Below are positions 30,001 through 36,534 of a DNA stretch of 36,534 nt, piece by piece (position 1 is the first letter of the stretch; every line of letters begins with the position of its first letter). Under the pieces are notes generated by a model that saw only the letters and a list, made by a program, of their open reading frames with translations, did no database searches and was not told the origin of the DNA. The stretch lies in NCBI GenBank assembly GCA_020436785.1, contig JAGQXC010000199.1, positions 1 through 36,534 of the forward strand, given 5' to 3'. The stretch is from Saprospiraceae bacterium (GTDB lineage: Bacteria; Bacteroidota; Bacteroidia; Chitinophagales; Saprospiraceae). The position numbers and the translations under genes were made by a program.

Positions 30001-30177
30001 TACCATATTTCGGAGGCCATCCTTCAGCAGATCATCGATAATTATCCTGACTTGCCGGAAATCGTCAAAGAAGCCAACGAAAAATTGAAAAAAGTCAAAG
30101 CCCTCCGGGCAGCCAACAATCGTGTAGAAAACGGCGCCAATAAGAATACTTTAGAAATCGAAGGTCAAAACAATTGA
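27034..30177 (+). CDS. Exported tetratricopeptide-repeat protein (1047 aa)
   Basis: After a signal peptide (IIVWLAMICMVIPGLAQ) nearly the whole chain is built of TPR-like helical hairpins. Examples are ..YLGMCQFFMEQYDPAIANFEIA.., LGYTQYVNGKYDAAIESFKNI, GDCYFKQNQYSSALKNYNEAI and AKVAYDQNNFDKALDGFNQTI, roughly twenty units. Such solenoids bind other proteins. The ATG at 27055 (MKHIIVW) would give a more conventional signal peptide and is a strong alternative start. The gene ends 1 base before the outer-membrane barrel gene, so the two products are probably made together and may form an envelope complex. No enzymatic motif is seen and the specific function is unknown. Confidence 0.88.
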   Translation: MNENQIRMKHIIVWLAMICMVIPGLAQKSRIYTEDYLHFKRGKELYEKGLYGLSMQEFQKTIAELPPVQTTESIMVKTEAELYLAQAAVRMELPEGEKLILEFIRKYQPDPVADEALYEIANYYFDARKYDEAIKFYAMLNSSSISGERRSEVRFKEGYSLFINRDFVKAAQRFDQIKDLKNDYYYPTHYYLGMCQFFMEQYDPAIANFEIAAQSGVYKSVVPYYVCQIRFAQMDYPGVIQYGEQALQLAGNQKYAAEIHQMVGQAYFEQKQFEKALPHLEYYDSKRRSMRSEDFYQLGYTQYVNGKYDAAIESFKNITGIQSDLGQNASFYLADCYLKTGDKKSARSSFYEAAQLSFDASMQEDALFNYARLSAELNYDREAIQALTTFDRTSKYYLEAQSIMTDVFLRTRDYDRAIAIIEQLPEKTPQIRAAYQQVTFLRGLQLLNEEQLYEASALFDKSLENPVDASIQAQCVYWKADIAYRQNDFGKSDLELNKYFTLAKGTGNLPPESSPPIAYYLQGYNAFKKNAYNQALNSFENAVTGIRKDQIRYDADHEYLATRILSDALMRAGDCYFKQNQYSSALKNYNEAIQKKHTGYQYAMFQKAIIQGLTNDQKGKIATLSDLINNNSGSEYTDDALLELGSTYQESGNLELAKSPLQTLVKQYANKSNLINEALLKLGLIYYNEGNYNVALSNYKDVFNHNPSPKESQEALSAIEEIYVEDLGKPDEYFAFLEKVPGYKVDNYTRDSINFRAADLNYENGQYDKAIAGYTTYLSKYPKGVYALLAYYRRAESYSLLKKYTEALTDYEVVIKRGASDHFENALYKAALIAYNYEESFQKAFDYYNQLEQVASSEERRFEAEVGALQCAYRLNRPNEVYRLGELVVKNPRTTQSQRATAYFFMAKVAYDQNNFDKALDGFNQTIKLNDNVQAAEARYLIAQIYFNQNEYDLSSTLAEQGIKDNSAYPVWTAKCGILLADIKTIKKEYHISEAILQQIIDNYPDLPEIVKEANEKLKKVKALRAANNRVENGANKNTLEIEGQNN

Positions 30178-30178
30178 T

Positions 30179-31786
30179 ATGAAAAACCTTGTCACCATAT
30201 GCATTGGCCTGATGGCCTGGGTAGCTTCCGTGCGTGCACAGGACAATCTCCCTTCCGAACAGGTTCAGGTCATCAAAAATTTTGAAGCAAGGCTTGCTGA
30301 TGCCAATAAGCTGACCATTACTCCCGGCTTGCCGGCAGCCGACACCTCCACGTTGCGCTATACGTACCAACTGCAACCCCGCACACTTGCTCTGCAGTAT
30401 GAGGCGCCGACCATTCGTCCTCTGGGAATCAAATCCGAAAAACAAGATCCCGGGTACAAGGGATTGATTCAGGCCGGGTATGGCTATCCATCTTCTCCGT
30501 ATGCGTATGCCGGCTATCGCGCCAATCCCAACAAGCAGCTCAATCTTGGAGCATCATTCCGGCACCTCTCCATGAACGACTCCAAGCAATACGCCAACCG
30601 CCGCTTCATGGACAATGACCTGCACTTGGAAACCACCTACTTTACTGATCAGGAATTGGCGCTGAAAGGCAACCTGGATTTCTCGATGGACGATTATTAC
30701 CAGTACGGTTACGATCATGAGGTTTACGATACCTTGAGTGGCGTGAAACGACGTTTTAACACCGCCGCCCTTGGATTCCAGCTCTACAATGGAGAAAACA
30801 ACAAGGCCAATCTGAATTATTTTGCTAACCTCGACGTCTACCGGCATGCGGACAACTTTGCCAACCGCGAAACCGGGGTGCTGCTGGATCTTGGCGCAAA
30901 AAAATACATTGCACAAAAACATCCGATCGCCCTCGAAATCAAGACCGACCTGAGCACGCTCCAGGATACCGTCAAACAAACGCTGAACAATTTTAATCTT
31001 CTGCCCAGTTTCACCTTCCACTCCAATGCATTTCGCATCAAAGCCGGAGCCAACATTGCCATACACAACGATGAGTACTTTATTTATCCTGACCTGGCAC
31101 TGGCACTGGCCATCAGTGGCAACCAGATCATCCTATTTGGCGGCTGGACCGGGGATTTGCAAAAAAACAACTTCCGGAGTCTATCGACCTACAATCCATT
31201 TATTGCCCGGCGAATTCACGTCATGAATTCCCAATACAACGATTATTTCGGGGGGCTCAAAGGCAATGTATCTTTCATCCAATATGAACTAAAAGGTGGT
31301 TACAAACAGACCAAAGACATGGCGTTGTTCCAGGCTACCAATACCCTCCCCATTGGTTTTGATGTTTTGTACGACGATGTGAATCTGATCTATGCGTTAG
31401 GGAACATCGTGGTTCATCCGGTCAAGAATGTTGAAATTGGCCTGATGATCACCAAAAACTTCTACGATCCGGCCACCCAGGCTAAAGCCTGGTATCTGCC
31501 AGACTTGGAAGGCAATGCCCGTATCCAGTATAAGACGATGGGTGACCGTTTGCAAGTCGCGTTGGAAACGTATTACATGGACAAATTCCCCACCCTGGGA
31601 GCTTTCGGCGAAACTGGTGAATCCAATACTTTGCTGGATGTCAACGTGCAAGCTGACTTTTTCATTACCAAGAAATTTGGTGTATTTGCCCATTTGAATA
31701 ATCTGGCCAACATTCAGCATCGCCGCTGGCTGGATTATCCCGGGATCGGTCTGAATGTCATTGGGGGACTGCAGGTGCGATTCTAA
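30179..31786 (+). CDS. Outer-membrane beta-barrel protein paired with the TPR protein
   Basis: This 535-residue protein has a signal peptide (MKNLVTICIGLMAWVASVRA, then QDN). A short periplasmic N-terminal region is followed by alternating aromatic/polar strands such as AGYGYPSSPYAYAGYRA, LNLGASFRHLSM and ..NVIGGLQVRF. It ends with Phe, as expected for barrel insertion by the BAM machinery. No TonB plug domain is visible and it is shorter than a full TonB-dependent receptor. The start is 1 base after the TPR stop, implying translational coupling. It may be a porin-like or scaffold barrel that works with the TPR partner; substrate unknown. Confidence 0.8.
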   Translation: MKNLVTICIGLMAWVASVRAQDNLPSEQVQVIKNFEARLADANKLTITPGLPAADTSTLRYTYQLQPRTLALQYEAPTIRPLGIKSEKQDPGYKGLIQAGYGYPSSPYAYAGYRANPNKQLNLGASFRHLSMNDSKQYANRRFMDNDLHLETTYFTDQELALKGNLDFSMDDYYQYGYDHEVYDTLSGVKRRFNTAALGFQLYNGENNKANLNYFANLDVYRHADNFANRETGVLLDLGAKKYIAQKHPIALEIKTDLSTLQDTVKQTLNNFNLLPSFTFHSNAFRIKAGANIAIHNDEYFIYPDLALALAISGNQIILFGGWTGDLQKNNFRSLSTYNPFIARRIHVMNSQYNDYFGGLKGNVSFIQYELKGGYKQTKDMALFQATNTLPIGFDVLYDDVNLIYALGNIVVHPVKNVEIGLMITKNFYDPATQAKAWYLPDLEGNARIQYKTMGDRLQVALETYYMDKFPTLGAFGETGESNTLLDVNVQADFFITKKFGVFAHLNNLANIQHRRWLDYPGIGLNVIGGLQVRF

Positions 31787-31831
31787 GTAACAACCCTTTG
31801 GACCCACCGGCCTGATTTGTATCTTCAGCGC

Positions 31832-33274
31832 ATGAAGAAATTCCGGATCAGGAAAATTCTTATTGCCAACCGGGGAGAGATCGCCCGCCGTATCCTACGG
31901 ACCTGCCGTACGATGGGAATCCGAACGGTAGCGATTTTCTCTGAAGCAGACCGCCAGACACCTCACGTTTGGGAAGCCGATGAGGCCTATTTGGTAGGCC
32001 CGGCCAAAGCACAGGAATCCTACCTGAATATTGAGCGTATCATCGCGATTGCCAGGCAGGCCCAGGTGGACGCAATCCACCCAGGATACGGATTTTTAAG
32101 TGAAAATGCGGCTTTCGCTACGGCGGTAACCGATGCCGGCATCCATTTTATCGGTCCTTCTCCACAATCTATTGCCATTATGGGTAATAAGATCACCGCG
32201 AAGCAAGCCGTTATTCCTTTCGAAGTTCCGCTGATCCCAGGTACCGAAGAAGCAATCCATGACCCCGGGGAAGGTTTAAAATGGGCAGAGAGAATTGGTT
32301 ACCCGGTCCTGATCAAAGCAGCGGCCGGAGGAGGAGGGAAAGGCATGCGTATGGTTAACGAATCCGCAGATTTCGCCGCTCAATTTGAACGTGCCGTCAG
32401 CGAAGCGCAATCAGCATTTGGCGATGGTTCGGTTTTTATAGAAAAGTATGCCCTTCAACCCAAACACATCGAGGTGCAGATCCTGGCAGACCAATATGGC
32501 AATACCATCCATTTGGGCGAGCGGGAATGCAGCATCCAGCGCCGTCATCAAAAAGTGGTTGAAGAATCACCATCGCCGGTGGTTGATGCCTCCCTCCGTG
32601 AAAAACTCGGAGCTGCCGCAGTGCAGGTGGCCAGATCTTGCCAGTACACCGGGGCGGGAACGGTTGAGTTTATCCTCGATGGCCACAAGCAGTTTTATTT
32701 TCTGGAAATGAATACCCGTCTGCAGGTCGAACACCCGGTCACCGAAATGGTCACGGGGGTCGATCTGGTAGCCTGGCAAATCCGGATCGCCGAAGGAGAG
32801 CCCCTTACGCTGGAACAGGAGACCATCCATCCTTCCGGACATGCAATTGAATTGCGGGTATATGCCGAAGATCCTTCCAACCAGTTTATGCCCAGTCCTG
32901 GCACCCTGGACGGCTACTCGATACCCAAAGGTTCAGGGATTCGCGTTGATGATGCCTATGTGCAAGGTAATGCCGTCAGTTTATATTATGATCCGATGAT
33001 CGCTAAACTTATCGCCTTCGGTAAAGATCGTCCGGAAGCCATTCAGAGGCTCCTGGACGCGGTCGCCAATTATCGCATCGAAGGAGTCGTTACCACTTTG
33101 TCGTTTGCTCCATTTCTGTTACACCATCCGGCCTTTCTGGACGGTAGCTTTGATACCAATTTTATTTCGACCTACTTCAAAGATCAGGAAAGTCTACCGC
33201 CCTGGCTGGCTCACACCGCTGCCGTGTTATATGATCGTGAACGAAGCCGTCTACGTTTGCCGGGGATGGCATGA
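31832..33274 (+). CDS. accC: Biotin carboxylase subunit of an acyl-CoA carboxylase
   Basis: This 480-residue ATP-grasp enzyme carboxylates biotin on a carrier protein using bicarbonate and ATP. It contains KILIANRGEIA at the N-terminus, the Gly-rich loop GGGGKG (166-171), ERECSIQRRHQKVVEE, and the active-site segment EMNTRLQVEHPVTE (Glu292, Asn294, Arg296). It ends without a biotin carrier domain, so the carrier must be encoded elsewhere. It could serve acetyl-CoA carboxylase or the propionyl-type carboxyltransferase at 7608-9152. The start is ATG 31832; an in-frame TTG at 31817 would only add five residues. It lies 45 bases after the barrel gene, so it may be read from the same promoter, although the functions appear unrelated. 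Confidence 0.92.
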   Translation: MKKFRIRKILIANRGEIARRILRTCRTMGIRTVAIFSEADRQTPHVWEADEAYLVGPAKAQESYLNIERIIAIARQAQVDAIHPGYGFLSENAAFATAVTDAGIHFIGPSPQSIAIMGNKITAKQAVIPFEVPLIPGTEEAIHDPGEGLKWAERIGYPVLIKAAAGGGGKGMRMVNESADFAAQFERAVSEAQSAFGDGSVFIEKYALQPKHIEVQILADQYGNTIHLGERECSIQRRHQKVVEESPSPVVDASLREKLGAAAVQVARSCQYTGAGTVEFILDGHKQFYFLEMNTRLQVEHPVTEMVTGVDLVAWQIRIAEGEPLTLEQETIHPSGHAIELRVYAEDPSNQFMPSPGTLDGYSIPKGSGIRVDDAYVQGNAVSLYYDPMIAKLIAFGKDRPEAIQRLLDAVANYRIEGVVTTLSFAPFLLHHPAFLDGSFDTNFISTYFKDQESLPPWLAHTAAVLYDRERSRLRLPGMA

Positions 33275-33276
33275 TC

Positions 33277-33301
33277 TTTGGGCTTCCCAAAAAGATTTTG
33301 G
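33277..33301 (+). other. Two overlapping alternative hairpins between accC and tRNA-Thr
   Basis: TTTGGG (33277-33282) can pair with CCCAAA (33286-33291). Alternatively CCAAAA (33287-33292) can pair with TTTTGG (33296-33301). The two stems share bases and cannot coexist. The first stem begins 3 bases after the accC stop, so it may act as a weak terminator, but there is no strong T tract. Confidence 0.35.
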
Positions 33302-33331
33302 ACTGGTAAACGGGAATTTAAAGTAATGTAT

Positions 33332-33339
33332 TATTTTTG
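33332..33339 (+). promoter_or_regulatory. Candidate -7 box TATTTTTG for tRNA-Thr
   Basis: This exact TAnnTTTG match ends 9 bases before the mature tRNA 5' end, giving a start site at or within a few bases of it. A -33 TTTG at standard spacing is not seen; the nearest is at 33297-33300, 31 bases away. Confidence 0.55.
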
Positions 33340-33348
33340 CCACCCAAT

Positions 33349-33421
33349 GCCAATGTAGCTCAGCTGGTAGAGCAGTTCATTCGTAATGAACGGGTCGCAG
33401 GTTCGAGTCCTGTCATTGGCT
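33349..33421 (+). tRNA. tRNA-Thr (anticodon CGT)
   Basis: A complete cloverleaf can be drawn. The acceptor stem GCCAATG/CATTGGC (33349-33355 with 33414-33420) is perfectly paired. The D arm is GCTC...GAGC. The anticodon stem GTTCA/TGAAC encloses loop TTCGTAA with anticodon CGT at 33382-33384. The T arm is GCAGG-TTCGAGT-CCTGT with one G-T pair. The discriminator is T33421 and CCA is not encoded. It decodes ACG. It stands alone with a likely own -7 box and separates accC from the metalloprotease gene. Confidence 0.96.
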
Positions 33422-33479
33422 CTTCTCTCTCTTACCGACGTCCATATCGTACCACATTTGTTCAATTAAATCATGAACC

Positions 33480-35231
33480 ATGGCACGATGGGCGCCCCTT
33501 CTTTTTTTGATTTTTTGCAGTAAATTGATTCTTGCCACCAGCATCATCCCTTACCGGAATCTCAGCATCCTAGCCAAGCATTCCGATGCTTCAGGAGTCT
33601 ACCGCGTTGTCGATTATTTCGCTGTCCAGGATGGAGAAATTACCCGGTACAAATACCTGGTTCAACCCGTTGAAGCCATTAATGGTCCGACCACGGGAAC
33701 ATTGAGCATCCGGTGTCTCGCCAAAGCGACGGTGAATGGTGATTTCTACGTTCCCGACGATTTGTTTTTGGAAGTGGGTCACCATTATTTATTGTTTTTG
33801 GAGAAAACCGATGGTACTGATTACCTGCCCAAGGTGATCAATTACTACGTTTATGAACAAATCATCAAGGACGGATTGAAATTATTGGTTCCAAATGAGG
33901 ATACTCGAAAAATCAAAGGGAATGCGGAGCGGCCCATCGAACCGATATCCACACTGGCCCAGGACGCCCTGGTAGGCCATTTGCATCAGGTATTGACCAA
34001 ACACCTGACGTACCTTCCGGAGATCGTAAGAGCTCCTGCATCCTATCAATCTCTGGAGCAGCGGGATGCCCCGGCTTACTGTGATTATTATGGGTTACGA
34101 TGGGACGTGTTCGATACAGGCGGTTCCCTTCCGGTCTATGCCGATTCAGACCCGGATCAATACAATGCCGGCTGTTACACTTTCCTGGACAATGCCATCC
34201 AGGGAATGAATACTGGTTACAATGGAAACGTATCTCTGTACGCTGATGGGACCTTCAATACCAATAACTCCATTTGCGACGGTGGGGAGGTTAACACGGT
34301 CGCTCAGGATGTAGTCCCGGTTTCGATACAGATTGTATTTAACGATCCCTGCAACCAGATTGGAACGTTTGATTGTGAGATTAGTGACGGATCCATTGGA
34401 GGCCCACTAGGCATTGGTGGAATCAAAACTTCTTCAGGCGTCCACGACTTCAATGGTCAATCCTGGTACACCGCCGCATACGGTTACGTGGTGATCAATG
34501 ACGGACTATCCTGTTTCAATGATGCCGGAGCCTGGCAATCTTTGCTAATGCATGAAATGACCCATGCGCTGGGACTAGGCCATATAAGTCCATCCGACGG
34601 GGTAGCTTTAATGAATCCCAGCTGTTGCAACGACATCACATCCCTGGATCAGAATTGTATAAACTTCGAATACAATGCATCGCTGCCTGTCCAATTGATC
34701 CGTTTTGATGCCGATGCCATCCCTGATGAAGTACAATTACACTGGGAAACAGCCTATGAATTTAATCACGACTATTTTGAATTAATGCGGTCAAAGGATG
34801 GGATAACCTGGGAACCGCTGACAAGAGTTTCTGAAGGCATTGTAGTGGATGAAAACCGGAAGATATACCATAAGCCCGATCGCCATCCTTACCTTGGGAC
34901 CAATTATTACCAGTTGAACCAAGTTGACATCGATGGGGCATCAACTTTATCCCATATCGTCCAGGTTGACTATTATCCGGCTCATTTTGTGCAAATCTAT
35001 CCAAATCCCAACCAAGGTCAACCACTGCAGTTGGTTTTCAGCTCATCGTCCGCAAACGTGGTGGTTCAAATCATTGACGTCACCGGGCACATCCTGCTAA
35101 CCCGTCAGGTAGCGGTGATCAATCACATTGGACAAGTCCAGATTGCAACGAACCACTGGGGCTCCGGCATTTACTTGCTTCGTTTCCCTAAATCCGAAGA
35201 TCTGAAACCTGTTCGTTTTATCAAGCAGTAA
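33480..35231 (+). CDS. Secreted zinc metalloprotease (matrixin-like) with T9SS type A C-terminal domain
   Basis: This 583-residue protein has a signal peptide (PLLFLIFCSKLILA, residues 6-19). A roughly 180-residue N-terminal region, probably a propeptide, is followed by a catalytic domain with HEMTHALGLGH (His358, Glu359, His362, His368) and a Met-turn ALMNP (Met378), the metzincin signature. A fibronectin-like segment (about 400-500) follows. The C-terminal domain (about 508-583) has IYPNPNQGQPLQL, VVVQIIDVTGHIL and GSGIYLLRF, the por-type/type A T9SS sorting domain. It should be secreted across the outer membrane and may be cell-attached. Natural substrate unknown. It is single, after the tRNA, and converges with pruA across 22 bases. 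Confidence 0.92.
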   Translation: MARWAPLLFLIFCSKLILATSIIPYRNLSILAKHSDASGVYRVVDYFAVQDGEITRYKYLVQPVEAINGPTTGTLSIRCLAKATVNGDFYVPDDLFLEVGHHYLLFLEKTDGTDYLPKVINYYVYEQIIKDGLKLLVPNEDTRKIKGNAERPIEPISTLAQDALVGHLHQVLTKHLTYLPEIVRAPASYQSLEQRDAPAYCDYYGLRWDVFDTGGSLPVYADSDPDQYNAGCYTFLDNAIQGMNTGYNGNVSLYADGTFNTNNSICDGGEVNTVAQDVVPVSIQIVFNDPCNQIGTFDCEISDGSIGGPLGIGGIKTSSGVHDFNGQSWYTAAYGYVVINDGLSCFNDAGAWQSLLMHEMTHALGLGHISPSDGVALMNPSCCNDITSLDQNCINFEYNASLPVQLIRFDADAIPDEVQLHWETAYEFNHDYFELMRSKDGITWEPLTRVSEGIVVDENRKIYHKPDRHPYLGTNYYQLNQVDIDGASTLSHIVQVDYYPAHFVQIYPNPNQGQPLQLVFSSSSANVVVQIIDVTGHILLTRQVAVINHIGQVQIATNHWGSGIYLLRFPKSEDLKPVRFIKQ

Positions 35232-35253
35232 TTCTGAATTGCCTCCGTGTAGT

Positions 35254-36534
35254 TCACCGTTCTCCCATGAACGGATAACGATAATCCAATGGCGGAACAA
35301 AATTTTCTTTGATGGTTCTGGGTGAGACCCACCGGTAAAGATTCAAAATCGATCCTGCTTTGTCATTGGTACCGGAAGCCCTGGCTCCTCCAAACGGTTG
35401 CTGGCCGACTACTGCTCCGGTTGGTTTGTCGTTGATGTAAAAATTACCCGCCGTATGTGTCAGTCGTTGTGTCACTTGATGAATGACTGACCTTTCACGG
35501 CAAAAGATCGCACCGGTAAGTGCATAAGGTGAGGTTTTATCCAAGGTATCCAGAGACTCCTTCCAGTCCTGATCCGGATAGACATAAATGGTCAGAACTG
35601 GGCCAAAGATTTCTTCGCACATGGTTACGTAATACGGATCCTCCACGACCATAATGGTGGGATCAATGAAGTATCCTTCCTTTTTACTGAAGGATCCTCC
35701 CTGGATGATTTCAACCCCATTGGAATGTTTGGCCTGATCGATGTAATTGCTGATTTTATCAAAAGCTTTTTCATCGATCACTGCATTGAAAAAGTTGGTA
35801 AAGTCTTCCGGCGATCCGATTCCAAAGGAAGAAACTTCATCAACCAGAATGGGCTTGATGTGCTTCCACAAGCTTTTCGGTATGTAGGCACGTGAAGCAG
35901 CCGAACATTTTTGCCCCTGATACTCGAAGGCACCCCGGGCCAATGCGATGGCCACCGCCTGAGAATCGGCGCTGGGATGCACCCACACATAATCTTTACC
36001 TCCGGTTTCTCCGACTATTCGTGGATAAGAGGTATAATTACTGATGTTACTGCCAATGGTCTTCCACAATTGCTGGAACACACCCGTACTTCCGGTGAAA
36101 TGCAACCCGGCAAACGACGGATGCTTAAACACGATTCCTCCCAGCGTAGGTCCATCAACAAACACCAGGTTGATCACTCCGGGTGGCAATCCGGCGGCTT
36201 CCAGCACTTCCATGATGACGGCGGCGGAATAAATTTGCGTTTCTGCGGGCTTCCATACCACCGTATTACCCATCAGAGCCGGAGCACCGGGAAGGTTTCC
36301 GGCGATGGATGTAAAGTTAAAAGGCGTTACTGCCAACACAAATCCTTCCAGCGGCCGGTATTCCAAACGGTTCCAGGTGGTACGTGGTGACTCGGGCTGC
36401 AGGTGGTACATTTCCTCCATGTATTTGGCATTAAAGCGGTAGAAGTCCGCCAGTTCGGCCACGCTGTCGATTTCGGATTGGAACACCGTTTTGGATTGAC
36501 CGAGCATGGTGGCCGCATTCATCTTATCCCGAAA
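35254..36534 (-). CDS. pruA: 1-pyrroline-5-carboxylate dehydrogenase (5' end outside window)
   Basis: The visible 426 residues oxidise P5C/glutamate semialdehyde to glutamate with NAD. They match the aldehyde dehydrogenase fold of the eukaryote-like P5CDH type: VLAVTPFNFTSIAGN, GNTVVWKPAETQ, the catalytic base Glu in VGETGGKDY, the nucleophile Cys in YQGQKCSAASR, CEEIFGPVLTIYVY and QQPFGGARASGTNDKAG. The frame is open to the window edge (the last four codons read FRDK before the first internal Met), so the N-terminal part is missing; a full protein should be roughly 540 residues. It completes the ornithine-to-glutamate route started by RocD. The last codons contain an inverted repeat CCGTTC-N6-GAACGG (35257-35274). 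Confidence 0.95.
   Translation of the reverse strand, partial: FRDKMNAATMLGQSKTVFQSEIDSVAELADFYRFNAKYMEEMYHLQPESPRTTWNRLEYRPLEGFVLAVTPFNFTSIAGNLPGAPALMGNTVVWKPAETQIYSAAVIMEVLEAAGLPPGVINLVFVDGPTLGGIVFKHPSFAGLHFTGSTGVFQQLWKTIGSNISNYTSYPRIVGETGGKDYVWVHPSADSQAVAIALARGAFEYQGQKCSAASRAYIPKSLWKHIKPILVDEVSSFGIGSPEDFTNFFNAVIDEKAFDKISNYIDQAKHSNGVEIIQGGSFSKKEGYFIDPTIMVVEDPYYVTMCEEIFGPVLTIYVYPDQDWKESLDTLDKTSPYALTGAIFCRERSVIHQVTQRLTHTAGNFYINDKPTGAVVGQQPFGGARASGTNDKAGSILNLYRWVSPRTIKENFVPPLDYRYPFMGER

Noticed and set aside
31817..31831. Upstream TTG start of the biotin carboxylase
   Set aside because: The ATG at 31832 gives the usual MKK..KILIANRGEIA start; the TTG would add only five unsupported residues.
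35257..35274. Inverted repeat CCGTTC-N6-GAACGG at the end of pruA
   Set aside because: It overlaps pruA's last codons and no T tract follows on either strand, so I do not call it a terminator.
35911..36390. A 159-codon plus-strand open frame
   Set aside because: It is antisense to pruA, whose motifs are fully intact in the opposite frame.

Overview
The window looks like a chromosomal segment of a Bacteroidota bacterium, most plausibly from the Saprospiria/Chitinophagia side of the phylum. This placement is inferred from content. Two proteins carry type IX secretion (T9SS) C-terminal domains, one gliding-type 'type B' and one 'type A'. A giant lamin-tail/hyalin-repeat protein is present, NusB is the long roughly 310-residue form, several intergenic gaps carry TAnnTTTG-type -7 boxes, and Shine-Dalgarno sequences are inconspicuous. 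No phage, insertion sequence, CRISPR array or plasmid gene is visible. Gene density is high and no gene-free stretch exceeds about 250 bases.

Layout. Positions 1-4869 (minus) hold the N-terminal 1623 codons of a giant exported protein with four lamin-tail domains and hyalin-repeat-like modules; its end lies outside the window. Next on the minus strand come a GH3 beta-glucosidase with a clear terminator (5087-7531) and a translationally coupled pair, an ALG5-like glycosyltransferase and an acyl-CoA carboxylase carboxyltransferase (7608-9934). A plus-strand aspartate-type aminotransferase (10019-11221) meets, tail to tail with shared stop bases, a minus-strand run nusB - guaA - periplasmic-binding-like lipoprotein (11218-15069). 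A second coupled minus pair is a duplicated DUF1599 protein followed by a DoxX-like membrane protein (15170-17190). It diverges from a plus pair, a SolA/sarcosine-oxidase-like flavoenzyme and a YigZ/IMPACT protein (17280-19129). A 1841-residue PKD-repeat adhesin (19154-24679, minus) follows. The plus strand then carries coaE, rocD, a TPR protein plus outer-membrane barrel pair, a stand-alone biotin carboxylase, tRNA-Thr(CGU) and a T9SS metalloprotease. A truncated minus-strand pruA closes the window.

How the genes connect. RocD (ornithine to P5C) and PruA (P5C to glutamate) form a two-step route, although they are 8.5 kb apart on opposite strands. The carboxyltransferase and biotin carboxylase are two of the three parts of an acyl-CoA carboxylase; the biotin carrier is not in the window. 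The LTD/HYR protein, PKD adhesin and metalloprotease are cell-surface or secreted products, and the TPR/barrel pair may be an envelope module. The least understood units are the TPR-barrel pair, the DUF1599-DoxX pair, the lipoprotein behind guaA and the giant LTD protein. None of these can be proven from sequence alone to be a new system.
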